From assembly GCF_014397245.1 (NCBI RefSeq), contig NZ_JACLHY010000006.1, positions 124,001 to 188,000 on the forward strand: a DNA stretch of 64,000 bases, read 5' to 3'. A program made the position numbers and the translations under genes. The DNA is from Arenibacter arenosicollis. Its GTDB lineage: Bacteria > Bacteroidota > Bacteroidia > Flavobacteriales > Flavobacteriaceae. The notes under the pieces are model-generated. The model did not search any database. It saw nothing but the letters and a program-made list of their open reading frames with translations, and had not been told where the DNA came from. Positions 54,305-64,000 of the stretch are shown one piece after another; within the stretch, counting starts at the first letter, position 1; each line of letters starts with the position of its first letter.

Positions 54305-56512
54305 ATGATGACCGAAGCTGCAATAGAAAAAGAAAATAAGGAGATTGCCAAGCAATACAAGGAATTGCTCCGCATAAGCTATCAAAATCTTAACGATGAG
54401 GATAAGAAATTGATACGCTCCGCCTTTGATATTGCTGTGGATGCACATAAAAATCAAAGAAGAAAATCTGGCGAAGCTTATATTTTTCACCCTATAGCAG
54501 TTGCCAAAATAGTAGCCTCCGAGATAGGTTTGGATGCCGTTTCCATTGCCTCGGCACTATTGCACGATGTTGTTGAGGATACGGAGTATTCTCTCGCAGA
54601 TATAGAGCGTATGTTCGGGGAAACCGTAGCACGGATTGTGGACGGACTAACTAAAATTGCCCACCTAAAAAAGGATATGAACATATCCCAACAGGCTGAG
54701 AATTTTAGAAAAATGCTTTTAACGCTAAATGATGATGTACGGGTCATTATTATAAAAATAGCGGACAGGTATCACAATATGCTCACTATGGATTCCATGC
54801 CTGAGCATAAACAAGTAAAGATAGCCTCCGAAACCCTTTACATATATGCACCTTTAGCTCACAGAATAGGTCTGTACAATATTAAGACCGAATTGGAAGA
54901 CCTCAGCCTTAAATACACGGAACCAGATGTTTACGACGATATTTTAGGTAAAATTGAAGAATCCAAAGAAGAACAGCAGGCATATATTGATGCTTTTTCC
55001 GGTGTAATTAGCGACTCTTTGGACAAAGAGCAGTTAAATTACCATATAAAGGGGAGGATGAAATCCATATTTTCAATACGCCGAAAAATGAAGGTTCAGA
55101 ATGTTTCCTTCGATGAGATTTATGACAAATTTGCTATCCGAATAATTTACAAATCGGACCGTCCCAACGAAAAGTTTTTAGCCTGGAAAATTTATTCCAT
55201 TGTCACCGATCACTTTACTCCTAACCCTGTTCGTTTGCGCGATTGGATTTCCTCCCCAAAATCTACGGGATACGAAGCCCTGCATATTACCGTAATGGGC
55301 CCAAAGGGCAAATGGGTGGAAGTTCAGATTAGAAGTGAAAGAATGCACGAGATTGCAGAAAAAGGTTATGCGGCCCATTTTAAATACAAGCATGGCAATC
55401 AGAAAGAACAGGGTATTGAAGAATGGCTGAACAAATTGCAGGAAGCCTTGGAAAATGCAAATACCAATGCAGTTGATTTTGTAGAAGAATTTAAACTTAA
55501 CCTCTATTCCAAAGAGATATTTGTATTTACACCCAAAGGAGAATTAAAATCCCTTCCCAAAGGGGCCACCCCCTTGGATTTTGCCTTTAACATCCATACG
55601 GAAGTAGGCATGCACACTAGAGGAGCCAAGGTGAATGGAAAACTGGTGCCCTTGAACACCACTTTGAATAGTGGCGACCAAGTGGATATATTAACCTCCG
55701 ATACTGCCAAGCCAAGCCAAAGCTGGTTGGACTATGCCACCACAGCTAGGGCCAGGGCTAAGATAAAATCTTCTTTAAGGGAAGAAAAAAAGTCCACTGC
55801 ACAGGATGGCAAGGAAATACTTAGGCGTAAGTTAAAATCCCAAAAAATCACCCTTAATGAGGATACTATAAATAAATTGGTCATCTATTTTAAATTAAAG
55901 ACCAGTTTAGATCTTTTTTACAGGGTTGCTATCGGGGCCATTGACAATCAAATGTTGAAGGATTTTGCCGCCTCCTATAGCAATGCCTTTATAAGCTTCT
56001 TCAAAAATAAGATGAGGAAGCACCCTGTTCCAGAGGACATCCATAAAGATGAAATAACTTCCAAATTCGATACTCTTGTTTTTGGAAAGGAAGAAGACAA
56101 ACTGGAATACAAATTATCCCAATGCTGTAATCCCATTCCGGGAGACGAAGTATTTGGGTTCGTAAGCGTAAATGATGGCATTAAGGTGCACAAGAAAAAC
56201 TGTCCTAACGCCATTTCGTTACAGTCCAACTACGCCTATAGAATCATTTCCGCCAAATGGATCGATTCGTCTCAGGAAGAATTTACGGTAGAAATAAAGC
56301 TGACAGGTATAGACAACTTGGGATTAATAAGTGAAATTACGGAGGTAATTTCTGGCAATTTACATGTTAATATGAGAAATATTAATTTCAGTACGGACGG
56401 AGGCACCTTTTCGGGGAGAATTACACTTGTTGTAAAAAACAATGCTATCCTTAAAAAAGTTATAGATAAACTAAAGCAGATCAACGGCATCGATAAAGTA
56501 TCCAGAATTTAA
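54305..56512 (+). CDS. Bifunctional (p)ppGpp synthetase/hydrolase
   Basis: The 735-residue RelA/SpoT homologue has an HD hydrolase domain (HPIAVAKIVA, LLHDVVEDTEYS with H87-D88), a synthetase domain (ATP-side KFAIRIIYKS, GYEALHITV, KWVEVQIRSERM), TGS (EIFVFTPKGELKSLPKGATPLDFAF), a zinc/alpha-helical part (LSQCCNPIPGDEVFGFV) and a C-terminal ACT domain. Both catalytic sites look intact. It makes and destroys (p)ppGpp in starvation. The start could be the ATG at 54305 or 54308. fur and purA follow closely. Confidence 0.95.
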   Translation: MMTEAAIEKENKEIAKQYKELLRISYQNLNDEDKKLIRSAFDIAVDAHKNQRRKSGEAYIFHPIAVAKIVASEIGLDAVSIASALLHDVVEDTEYSLADIERMFGETVARIVDGLTKIAHLKKDMNISQQAENFRKMLLTLNDDVRVIIIKIADRYHNMLTMDSMPEHKQVKIASETLYIYAPLAHRIGLYNIKTELEDLSLKYTEPDVYDDILGKIEESKEEQQAYIDAFSGVISDSLDKEQLNYHIKGRMKSIFSIRRKMKVQNVSFDEIYDKFAIRIIYKSDRPNEKFLAWKIYSIVTDHFTPNPVRLRDWISSPKSTGYEALHITVMGPKGKWVEVQIRSERMHEIAEKGYAAHFKYKHGNQKEQGIEEWLNKLQEALENANTNAVDFVEEFKLNLYSKEIFVFTPKGELKSLPKGATPLDFAFNIHTEVGMHTRGAKVNGKLVPLNTTLNSGDQVDILTSDTAKPSQSWLDYATTARARAKIKSSLREEKKSTAQDGKEILRRKLKSQKITLNEDTINKLVIYFKLKTSLDLFYRVAIGAIDNQMLKDFAASYSNAFISFFKNKMRKHPVPEDIHKDEITSKFDTLVFGKEEDKLEYKLSQCCNPIPGDEVFGFVSVNDGIKVHKKNCPNAISLQSNYAYRIISAKWIDSSQEEFTVEIKLTGIDNLGLISEITEVISGNLHVNMRNINFSTDGGTFSGRITLVVKNNAILKKVIDKLKQINGIDKVSRI

Positions 56513-56553
56513 ATTTTAACTGTACATTTGTACCCTAACGCTGGGTAAATGCT

Positions 56554-57009
56554 ATGGGCGAAAATAAGAATCAAGAAATAGTTAAAAATGTCTTCACCAC
56601 TTTTCTAGAGGGAAATGGTCACAGAAAAACACCTGAGCGCTACGCAATTTTACAGGAAATCTACAATAGCGAAGAGCACTTTGATATAGAATCTCTTTAT
56701 ATCACCATGAAAAACAAAAATTATCGCGTAAGTAGGGCTACACTGTACAATACTATTGAACTTTTATTGGAATGCAAGTTGGTAAGGAAACACCAATTTG
56801 GAAAAAATCAGGCCCAATACGAAAAATCATATTTTGACAGACAGCACGATCATGTTATCCTTACTGATACTGGTGAAGTAATGGAATTTTGCGATCCCCG
56901 CATTCAAAGTATAAAAAAGACCATTGAGGAGGTTTTCAAAATAAAGATCAATACGCACTCACTCTATTTTTACGGGACAAGAATCAAAGAAGAGAACACG
57001 AATAATTAA
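56554..57009 (+). CDS. Fur-family transcription regulator without the CxxC zinc site
   Basis: The 151-residue protein has the winged helix ([57 protein letters not shown]) and the C-terminal [18 protein letters not shown] metal region. The CxxC pairs of E. coli Fur are missing; this is the usual flavobacterial form as I recall it. It probably senses iron or another metal. It lies between relA/spoT and purA, 16 bases before purA. Confidence 0.92.
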   Translation: MGENKNQEIVKNVFTTFLEGNGHRKTPERYAILQEIYNSEEHFDIESLYITMKNKNYRVSRATLYNTIELLLECKLVRKHQFGKNQAQYEKSYFDRQHDHVILTDTGEVMEFCDPRIQSIKKTIEEVFKIKINTHSLYFYGTRIKEENTNN

Positions 57010-57025
57010 TCCAATTACATAAAGA

Positions 57026-58297
57026 ATGGCAGTAGATTTACTACTAGGACTCCAATGGGGAGATGAAGGAAAAGGGAAAATAGTTGATGTTTTAACCAAA
57101 AACTATGACATTATTGCACGTTTCCAAGGCGGCCCCAATGCTGGCCACACATTAGAATTTGATGGTATAAAACACGTTTTGCACACCATTCCTTCCGGAA
57201 TTTTTCACAAAACGGCTATTAACATTGTCGGTAACGGTGTGGTAATAGACCCGGTTATCTTTAAAAAAGAGCTCGATAATCTTAAGAAATTCAATCTAGA
57301 TATTAAGTCGAAATTATTTATCTCTAGAAAAGCACACTTAATTTTGCCTACCCATCGCTTACTGGATGCCGCTTCCGAAACGGCCAAAGGCAAGGCCAAA
57401 ATCGGATCTACCCTTAAGGGCATTGGCCCAACCTATATGGACAAAACGGGAAGAAACGGAATGAGGGTAGGTGATCTGGAATTTTCCGATTGGAAAGAAA
57501 AATACCGGTCATTGGCCAACAAACACGAGGCTATGATCAGCTTCTACAATGTAGAGATCCAATATGACCTAAAGGAATTGGAGGCCGACTTTTTTATGGC
57601 TGTTGAAGAACTAAAAAAATTAACCTTCATAGATAGTGAGGAGTATATTTTTAATGCCCAGCGGGAAGGCAAAAAAATATTGGCGGAAGGTGCACAAGGG
57701 TCTTTATTGGACATCGATTTTGGAACCTATCCATTTGTAACCTCATCCAACACCACAGCGGCGGGAGCCTGTACTGGTCTGGGTGTAGCACCAAATAAAA
57801 TTGGCAGTGTTTTGGGTATTTTCAAGGCTTATACCACACGGGTAGGTAGTGGTCCGTTCCCCACAGAACTTTTTGACGAGGACGGTGAAACCATGGGAAG
57901 GGTCGGAAACGAATTTGGCGCAACCACAGGGAGACCAAGACGTTGCGGATGGTTAGACCTAGTAGCTCTTAAATACGCTGTTGAAATTAATGGGGTAACA
58001 GAATTGATGATGATGAAGGCGGATGTACTAAGTGGATTTAAAACACTAAAAGTGTGTACGGCCTACAACTATAAGGGAAATCAAATAAAACATTTGCCAT
58101 ATAGCATAGAACCGGAATATGTGACACCGGTTTATACGGAAATGAAAGGGTGGGCAAAAGACTTGACCAAAATGAGCAAGTCCGATGAACTTCCGGACAC
58201 CTTAATGGATTACATAAAATTCTTGGAAAAAGAATTGGAAGTCCCCATCAAGATTGTTTCGGTAGGACCTGATAGGACTCAGACCATATATCGATAA
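57026..58297 (+). CDS. purA: Adenylosuccinate synthase
   Basis: The 423-residue enzyme makes adenylosuccinate from IMP, aspartate and GTP. It shows the P-loop GLQWGDEGKGKIVD, the catalytic HTLEF and LKGIGPTYMDKTGRNGMRVGD, and the switch DFGTYPFVTSSNTTAAGACTGLGV. It lies 16 bases after fur. Ends at an intrinsic terminator. Confidence 0.97.
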   Translation: MAVDLLLGLQWGDEGKGKIVDVLTKNYDIIARFQGGPNAGHTLEFDGIKHVLHTIPSGIFHKTAINIVGNGVVIDPVIFKKELDNLKKFNLDIKSKLFISRKAHLILPTHRLLDAASETAKGKAKIGSTLKGIGPTYMDKTGRNGMRVGDLEFSDWKEKYRSLANKHEAMISFYNVEIQYDLKELEADFFMAVEELKKLTFIDSEEYIFNAQREGKKILAEGAQGSLLDIDFGTYPFVTSSNTTAAGACTGLGVAPNKIGSVLGIFKAYTTRVGSGPFPTELFDEDGETMGRVGNEFGATTGRPRRCGWLDLVALKYAVEINGVTELMMMKADVLSGFKTLKVCTAYNYKGNQIKHLPYSIEPEYVTPVYTEMKGWAKDLTKMSKSDELPDTLMDYIKFLEKELEVPIKIVSVGPDRTQTIYR

Positions 58298-58299
58298 TC

Positions 58300-58326
58300 A
58301 AAAGCCATCTTTTAAGATGGCTTTTT
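58300..58326 (+). terminator. Terminator of purA
   Basis: AAAAGCCATC and GATGGCTTTT pair over 10 bp with a six-base loop, followed by T residues. Confidence 0.9.
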
Positions 58327-58384
58327 TGTTAAAGGCATTTTATTAAAACTATCCCAAACTATAACTTCCTCCCTCAAAATATAC

Positions 58385-58392
58385 TATTTTTG
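58385..58392 (+). promoter_or_regulatory. -7 box of the OstA-like gene
   Basis: TATTTTTG matches TAnnTTTG and lies 16 bases before the TTG start at 58409. Confidence 0.6.
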
Positions 58393-58408
58393 ACCAAAAT
58401 TTTAAACA

Positions 58409-60427
58409 TTGCTTAAGTCCATATTCTTTTTATTCACAGTATTCATTTGTTGGAATGGTTGGGCCCAGGAACCGAAGACTGAGGTTAAACAAATAAACAT
58501 TGTTTATGGAGCCAATTTCACCAAAGATGAAAAACAATATCCCGGTGCGGCCATCTTTAGTAAAGATGATCGGCAAGTGCAATTTGAGCATGAAGGAGCT
58601 GATTTATGGTGCGATATTGCAATCTATTACCAAAAAGAAAATAGGCTAAAGGCTATTGGGAACATTAAACTGCAGCAGGGAGATTCCGTACAATTAACCA
58701 GTGGAAAAATAGATTACGATGGCAATTTAAATCTTGCCAAGGCCTGGGAAAATGTTGTGTTGAACCATACCAGCATGACCCTTACTACGGACACCTTACG
58801 ATTTGACAGGGAAAAACAGGAGGCATATTATAAAGATTATGGAACTGTAGTAGATTCTTCCAATACCCTGACCAGTAGAATTGGACGCTACTTTACACAA
58901 CTTAAGAAATCGCAATTTTTAGATAGCGTAAACCTGGTGAACCCAGAATTTAAATTGGTTTCCAAACAATTGGATTATTATACGGTTTCCAAAAACGCTT
59001 ATTTATACGGTCCCTCTACCATCACCGGTGAAACCTATAAAATGTACTGTGAACGCGGGTTTTATGACACCAAAATTGAAAATGGTTACGGAATTAAAAA
59101 TACCCGAATAGACTATAATAATCGAATAATAACGGGAGACAGTTTATATTTTGATAAGAAGACAGAATTTGCCTCGGCTACGAACAATATTATCATAAGG
59201 GATACCATAAACAATGGAATGATCCGGGCACACTATGCAGAAGTATACAAGGCCAAAGATTCTGTATTTGCCACCAAAAGAGCAGTTTCCATAAATTTGG
59301 TGGAGCAGGATTCCCTATATATGCACGGTGACACCCTAATGATCACTGGAAAGCCAGAACAGCGTATTCTTAGGGCTTTCAGGAATGCAAAATTCTATAA
59401 GACCGATTTAAGTGGCAAGTGCGATTCCATACATTTTAACCAAAAGACCGGTATCACCCAATTAATTACCAAACCTATTATTTGGAACGGCGAAAATCAA
59501 ATGACCGGGGATAGTATTCATTTACTATCCAATTTGGAAACAGAAAAATTAGACTCCTTGAAGGTTATCAATAATGCCTTTGTAATTTCCATGGATACTG
59601 TCGGGAAAGTAGGGTACAATCAGGCCAAGGGCAAAGATCTTTTTGGAAAATTTATAGACAATAAATTAAGTCTTATTGATCTTGTAAAAAACACCGAGGT
59701 CATCTATTACATGTACAATGATGACCAGGAACTTATTGGCATCGACAAAACCATATGCAGTGCCATTAGAATGACCCTTGCCAACAATGAGATAGAGGAT
59801 ATTACTTTTATCACCAATCCCGATGGCGATATTTTCCCAGAAAAAGACATCCCTGAAAACAGTAGGCTACTAAAGGGGTTTATTTGGCGGGGAGATGAGC
59901 GAATTCTGAAGAAGGAGGACATATTTGACGAGGACGACAACAATATTAAACTGGCTACCATCAAAGGGGTGGAAAACCCAATAGATTTGGACGTAGATCC
60001 GTCTGAAGCTATAGAAGACCAAAGAATACGCGATTCCATAAATTCTTCAAAATCACTACCTCCCAATCCCTTGAAGAAAAAATTGGAATCGAACAAAAAA
60101 GACCAACAGAAACAAGTGACAAAGACGGCACCTGCGGAAGCAAAAACGAAGGAACGTTATGAGGAGGGCAACAAGGAAGACGGATTGGATCCAGGCTACT
60201 ATTTAATTGCCAATGTTTTTGAGAACAAGAAAAATTATGAAAAATTTTTAAAAAACCTTACAGATAAAGGCTTGGAACCTAAATATTTCTTCCGAAATTT
60301 TAATAAATATCACTATGTGTATTTAGAACGATTTAATTCATGGCAGGAAGCACTGGATTCCCGTGAAAGTAATTTCGACGGCAAATATTTGGATGAAACC
60401 TGGATTTTTAGGGTTTTGGACCATTAG
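58409..60427 (+). CDS. OstA-like protein with a C-terminal SPOR domain
   Basis: The 672-residue protein has a signal peptide (cut near NGWAQ), an N-terminal OstA/LptA-type beta-jellyroll region (about 30-350, repeated strands such as IYYQKENRLKAIGNIKLQQGDSV) and, after a charged linker of about 60 residues, a C-terminal SPOR-like domain (GYYLIANVFENKKNYEKFLKNLTDKGLEPKYF). OstA domains carry LPS in the periplasm; SPOR domains bind denuded peptidoglycan. The start is TTG, as no ATG fits the signal peptide. Confidence 0.85.
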   Translation: MLKSIFFLFTVFICWNGWAQEPKTEVKQINIVYGANFTKDEKQYPGAAIFSKDDRQVQFEHEGADLWCDIAIYYQKENRLKAIGNIKLQQGDSVQLTSGKIDYDGNLNLAKAWENVVLNHTSMTLTTDTLRFDREKQEAYYKDYGTVVDSSNTLTSRIGRYFTQLKKSQFLDSVNLVNPEFKLVSKQLDYYTVSKNAYLYGPSTITGETYKMYCERGFYDTKIENGYGIKNTRIDYNNRIITGDSLYFDKKTEFASATNNIIIRDTINNGMIRAHYAEVYKAKDSVFATKRAVSINLVEQDSLYMHGDTLMITGKPEQRILRAFRNAKFYKTDLSGKCDSIHFNQKTGITQLITKPIIWNGENQMTGDSIHLLSNLETEKLDSLKVINNAFVISMDTVGKVGYNQAKGKDLFGKFIDNKLSLIDLVKNTEVIYYMYNDDQELIGIDKTICSAIRMTLANNEIEDITFITNPDGDIFPEKDIPENSRLLKGFIWRGDERILKKEDIFDEDDNNIKLATIKGVENPIDLDVDPSEAIEDQRIRDSINSSKSLPPNPLKKKLESNKKDQQKQVTKTAPAEAKTKERYEEGNKEDGLDPGYYLIANVFENKKNYEKFLKNLTDKGLEPKYFFRNFNKYHYVYLERFNSWQEALDSRESNFDGKYLDETWIFRVLDH

Positions 60428-60438
60428 AGCGATGATAA

Positions 60439-61620
60439 ATGATAGAGGATTATTATAAGTACCAGGCACAGACTTCTGCGCACCCCTTGGCCTTGGAAAT
60501 TTCACATGCCAAAGGCAGTTATATTTACGATTCCAAAGGAAATGCGCATCTAGATTTTGTTGCAGGGGTTTCCGCTTGTAGCTTGGGGCACTGTCATCCA
60601 AGAGTGGTAAATGCCATTCAGGAACAACTGCAAAAATATATGCACGTCATGGTCTACGGGGAATATATTCAGGAACCGGCGGTAGCCTATACCAAGCTTT
60701 TGGCACAACAACTCCCCTCCCCTTTGGAGACCACCTATTTGGTTAATTCCGGGACAGAAGCCATTGAAGGAGCATTGAAATTGGCCAGAAGATTTACAGG
60801 TAGAAGCCAAATTCTTGCCGCCAAGAATGCTTACCACGGAAATACGATGGGAAGTTTGAGCATTATGGGCTATGAAGAGCGTAAAAGTGCTTTTAGACCA
60901 CTTATTCCAGATGTCGGATCTATTCGTTTTAATTCCGAAGAGGATTTACTAAAAATAACGGAAAAAACTGCCGGTGTGGTCTTGGAAACCATACAAGGGG
61001 GAGCTGGTTTTATATTGCCGGAAAATGGATATTTAAAAAAGGTAAGGGAACGATGTACTGCAGTAGGTGCCATGTTAATTTTAGATGAGATCCAACCTGG
61101 ATTTGGGCGCACGGGAAAATTGTTCGCTTTTGAACATTTTGATTGTGTTCCGGACATCCTTGTAATTGGCAAGGGCATGGGCGGTGGTATGCCGGTAGGA
61201 GCCTTTGTTGCCTCGCACAAAATGATGCATACATTAACAGAAAACCCAAAATTGGGTCATATTACCACCTTTGGCGGGAATCCTGTAATTGCAGCTGCCT
61301 GCTTGGCCACCTTGCAAGAGTTAACGGAAAGCACACTTATCCAAGAATCCCTGGAAAAAGAAAATCTGTTAAGGAAACTTTTACAACATCGACTAATAAA
61401 GGAAATTCGAGGAAAGGGCCTAATGTTGGCCTTAATAATGGAAAATTCAGAAATAGCCAATGAAGTTGTACTTAAATGTGCTGCAAAAAACCTGATTTTA
61501 TTCTGGCTGCTTTTTGAACCAAATGCGGTTCGCATATCTCCTCCGTTGACCATTGCCATTGAAGAAATTACACTTGGCTGTGAACTGATTTTGGAGGTAT
61601 TGGACGGCCTTAAACAATAA
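60439..61620 (+). CDS. Class III aminotransferase
   Basis: The 393-residue PLP enzyme has family motifs SGTEAIEGALKLARRFTGRSQI, DEIQPGFGRTGKLFAFEH and the lysine site LVIGKGMGGGMPVGAFVAS. It resembles acetylornithine or 4-aminobutyrate aminotransferases; the sequence does not settle the substrate. It follows the OstA-like gene by 11 bases in one probable operon. Confidence 0.93.
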   Translation: MIEDYYKYQAQTSAHPLALEISHAKGSYIYDSKGNAHLDFVAGVSACSLGHCHPRVVNAIQEQLQKYMHVMVYGEYIQEPAVAYTKLLAQQLPSPLETTYLVNSGTEAIEGALKLARRFTGRSQILAAKNAYHGNTMGSLSIMGYEERKSAFRPLIPDVGSIRFNSEEDLLKITEKTAGVVLETIQGGAGFILPENGYLKKVRERCTAVGAMLILDEIQPGFGRTGKLFAFEHFDCVPDILVIGKGMGGGMPVGAFVASHKMMHTLTENPKLGHITTFGGNPVIAAACLATLQELTESTLIQESLEKENLLRKLLQHRLIKEIRGKGLMLALIMENSEIANEVVLKCAAKNLILFWLLFEPNAVRISPPLTIAIEEITLGCELILEVLDGLKQ

Positions 61621-61715
61621 ATTGTTAACTAATTTGTTAATATTATAGACCAAATCTGTCGGAATAAAGGGTTTCAATAGACTACTTTAGTTCCAATGAA
61701 TAACTAGAAGTTCCT

Positions 61716-63116
61716 ATGGCGTTAGAACAAAACGAGAGACCAGGGCAACCAATTGCTAAGTTTGAATCCATGCTCAAGACAGACGATGTCTACTTCTTTG
61801 ATGCGGAAGATTTTCAAGATATTATTCACCACTATCTTAATAACGGTAAGATTGCCTTGGCAAAAAAGGCAATTAAAATAGGGCTACAACAACATCCTGG
61901 CAGTATTGAACTGAAGTTATTGTCTATAGAGGTCCTTGTTTTTGAAAATAATCTGGAGCTGGCTGAAAAAATGTTGGATGAACTGCAGGTGATAGATAGC
62001 AACAACGAGGAAATATACATTCAACGGGCCAATATCTATTCTAAAAAGGACAATCACGAAGCAGCAGTCTCTCTTTTAAACCATGCCTTAAATTTAACCG
62101 ATGACAGTTTTGACATCCATTCACTACTTGGAATGGAGTATCTGTTCATGGATAATTTTGAAGACGCCAAACAAAATTTCATGATGTGTGTTTCCTTTGA
62201 TGAGGAAGATTATTCATCACTTTACAATGTAATCTATTGTTTTGAATTTCTTGAGGATTATGACGGAGCCATTGTTTACCTAAACGACTATCTGGAACGA
62301 AACCCATATAGCGAAGTTGCATGGCACCAATTGGGTAAAATGTATTTTACCAAAAAGATGCACAAGGAAGCCTTGACTGCTTTTGACTTTGCCATAATTT
62401 CCGATGACACCTTTATTGGTGCTTACTTCGAAAAAGGAAAAGTATTGGAAAAAATGGGTAGATACAATGAGGCCATTGAGAATTATGAGACCACCATTAC
62501 CATTGAAGACCCAACTTCCCATGCCTATTTAAGGATAGGCAGATGCCATGAAAAATTAAATAATGATGAGTTGGCCAAATCCTATTATTACAGGACAGTT
62601 CATGAGGACCCATTATTGGATAAAGGATGGTTATCCATTACGGATTACTACATAAGACAAGAGAATTACGAAAAAGCATTGTACTACATCAATAAGGCCA
62701 TAAATATTGATGGAGAAAATACCAAATATTGGAAAAAATGCGCCAAGATACATGCTGCCTTAAAAAACAATGATGAGGCATACTATGCTTACCAACAGGC
62801 CGTGGACTTGGGGAACTACGAATTTGACACTTGGTTTCATTGGGCCGATGTAGCTGTACAAAACCTAGATGTTCACGCAGCAATAGAAATATTGCTCCAA
62901 GGCCATGAATTTTATCCTCAGCGATGCGAAATGCAGTATAAAATGGCTGGATTCTATTTGCTTATAAGCGATTTCCCCAGGGCTCAATATAGATTGTTAA
63001 ACGCCCTAAAAATAGATATAGACCAACTTCATTTGTTTGAGGACGAATTCCCTCAATTCTTCAACACCGAATGGGCCCAAAACTTAATTGAAGATGCTAA
63101 AAATGCTTCCAGATAA
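61716..63116 (+). CDS. Tetratricopeptide-repeat protein
   Basis: The 466-residue protein has about ten TPR-type helix pairs from residue 30 to 440 (for example NNEEIYIQRANIYSKKDNHEAAVSLLNHAL and SHAYLRIGRCHEKLNNDELAKSYYYRTVHEDP). No signal peptide, so probably cytoplasmic and a scaffold. It precedes the DUF368 gene, a pairing I remember from other flavobacteria. Its partner is unknown. Confidence 0.93.
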   Translation: MALEQNERPGQPIAKFESMLKTDDVYFFDAEDFQDIIHHYLNNGKIALAKKAIKIGLQQHPGSIELKLLSIEVLVFENNLELAEKMLDELQVIDSNNEEIYIQRANIYSKKDNHEAAVSLLNHALNLTDDSFDIHSLLGMEYLFMDNFEDAKQNFMMCVSFDEEDYSSLYNVIYCFEFLEDYDGAIVYLNDYLERNPYSEVAWHQLGKMYFTKKMHKEALTAFDFAIISDDTFIGAYFEKGKVLEKMGRYNEAIENYETTITIEDPTSHAYLRIGRCHEKLNNDELAKSYYYRTVHEDPLLDKGWLSITDYYIRQENYEKALYYINKAINIDGENTKYWKKCAKIHAALKNNDEAYYAYQQAVDLGNYEFDTWFHWADVAVQNLDVHAAIEILLQGHEFYPQRCEMQYKMAGFYLLISDFPRAQYRLLNALKIDIDQLHLFEDEFPQFFNTEWAQNLIEDAKNASR

Positions 63117-63144
63117 ATAAACTATTTTTGTTTTTTTATCATTT

Positions 63145-64000
63145 ATGGAAAATCGCAGTCTATTAAATTACGTTATCATTTTATTAAAGGGAATGGCCAT
63201 GGGTGCTGCAGATGTGGTTCCGGGGGTTTCTGGAGGCACAATTGCTTTTATTTCTGGAATTTACGAAGAACTCATCACCAGCATTAACAATGTAAACCTA
63301 TCCCTTTTAAAGACTTTGAGAACCGAAGGAATCAAGGCCTTCTGGACCAAACTCAATGGCAACTTTCTTCTTGCCCTTATGTTAGGTATAGGCATTAGTG
63401 TCCTATCTCTGGCCAAGCTTATTAGTTGGTTATTGGAGAACCAACCCATCCCATTATGGTCCTTTTTCTTTGGGCTGGTTGTGGCAAGTATATTGCTCGT
63501 GGGCAAGGAAATTAAAAAATGGAATTTGGCTGCCATACTAATATTGATCGTAGGCGCCGCCATTGCTTTTTACATTACCCAGTTGCCGCCTTCCGAAAAT
63601 TCGGCCTCCCTGCCGTACTTATTCTTTTCCGGGGCGCTGGCCATATGTGCCATGATTTTACCCGGTATCTCAGGGGCCTTTATCCTAGTGCTATTAGGTT
63701 CCTACAAAACAGTTTTGGATGCTGTGCATGAACGCGATCTACAAATTATAACCACGGTTGGCTTGGGAGCAATTTTTGGGCTTCTAAGCTTTGCAAAACT
63801 TCTCAAATGGATGTTTACGCATTACAAAAATCTAACATTGGCGTTACTTACAGGATTTATATTGGGTTCCTTGAACAAAATTTGGCCTTGGAAGGAAGTT
63901 TTGGAGACCAAAATGTTCGGAGAAAAAATAATTACTATTAAGGAGCAGAACGTATCCCCTTTTTCTTTTGAGGGCGACTCCCAATTAATAAGTGCAGTTA
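63145..64000 (+). CDS. DUF368 membrane protein, undecaprenyl-phosphate translocase type (3' end outside window)
   Basis: The first 285 residues of a polytopic membrane protein. The start KGMAMGAADVVPGVSGGTIAFISGIYEELI and the later MILPGISGAFILVLLGSYKTVLDA are the paired DUF368 motifs. DUF368 (PopT) proteins have been shown to return undecaprenyl phosphate across the membrane for envelope synthesis. A -7 box, TATTTTTG at 63123-63130, is 15 bases before the ATG. The end lies past the right edge. Confidence 0.93.
   Translation, partial: MENRSLLNYVIILLKGMAMGAADVVPGVSGGTIAFISGIYEELITSINNVNLSLLKTLRTEGIKAFWTKLNGNFLLALMLGIGISVLSLAKLISWLLENQPIPLWSFFFGLVVASILLVGKEIKKWNLAAILILIVGAAIAFYITQLPPSENSASLPYLFFSGALAICAMILPGISGAFILVLLGSYKTVLDAVHERDLQIITTVGLGAIFGLLSFAKLLKWMFTHYKNLTLALLTGFILGSLNKIWPWKEVLETKMFGEKIITIKEQNVSPFSFEGDSQLISAV

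Overview
The window looks like chromosomal DNA from a marine-type member of the Flavobacteriaceae (Bacteroidota). The sequence reasons are low GC content, Bacteroidota -7 boxes of the form TAnnTTTG, a GldI gliding lipoprotein, a type III glutamine synthetase, a cobalamin-dependent IcmF fusion, DUF368 next to a TPR protein, and many flavobacteria-restricted DUF lipoproteins. I see no rRNA, tRNA, insertion sequence, prophage or CRISPR array. Both ends are cut inside genes: a PPK2-like polyphosphate kinase on the left and a DUF368 transporter on the right.

Layout. 1-7.1 kb: PPK2 fragment, an orphan secreted protein, then a tight minus-strand operon (ABC ATPase, ABC permease, MscS channel, DUF6268 protein, sigma-54-type response regulator). 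7.3-7.6 kb: a palindromic intergenic repeat. 7.7-11.8 kb: grpE-dnaJ, a TIGR01777 SDR, mnmD and a DUF4920 lipoprotein. 11.9-14.5 kb: ilvE, a MazG-like hydrolase, two very small membrane proteins and crcB. 14.6-17.6 kb: ammonium uptake cluster (PII, AmtB, porin). 17.6-28 kb: DUF1684 and hydrolase-like lipoproteins or secreted proteins, an Lrp regulator, the 1152-residue IcmF, purU, DUF4197 and an alpha/beta hydrolase. 28-34 kb: pyrF-prfA, a miniature two-gene ABC system, a Rieske/small protein/ApbE cluster and purM. 34-37.4 kb: divergent glutamine synthetases of types III and II. 37.4-46.8 kb: a surface carboxypeptidase-D-repeat protein, a Ca/Na antiporter, an nrnA-gldI-PPIase operon, a CBS protein, pepD and DUF3810. 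46.9-64 kb: two amidohydrolase-family genes, DUF6503, an rRNA/tRNA methyltransferase, an M48 protease, relA/spoT, fur, purA, an OstA-like SPOR protein, an aminotransferase, a TPR protein and DUF368.

How parts work together. Nitrogen assimilation is the strongest theme: ammonium enters by AmtB under PII control and is fixed by two glutamine synthetases. The promoters of glnK-amtB (near 14.7 kb) and of the divergent glutamine synthetases (near 36.25 kb) share an almost identical GC-armed palindrome, CCCC(C/A)TAAAAAATAGGGGG, about 22 kb apart. In both loci a weaker copy lies about five helical turns away, and one of the two copies sits 25-26 bp upstream of a TATTTTTG -7 box. I infer an operator for an unidentified nitrogen regulator. 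Other themes are envelope biology (OstA-SPOR, DUF368, MscS, lipoprotein PPIases), nucleotide and (p)ppGpp metabolism (purA, purM, purU, pyrF, nrnA, relA/spoT), and compact or leaderless transcription starts.

All calls are by reading alone. Domain names are from recognised motifs and remembered families; no database search was made.
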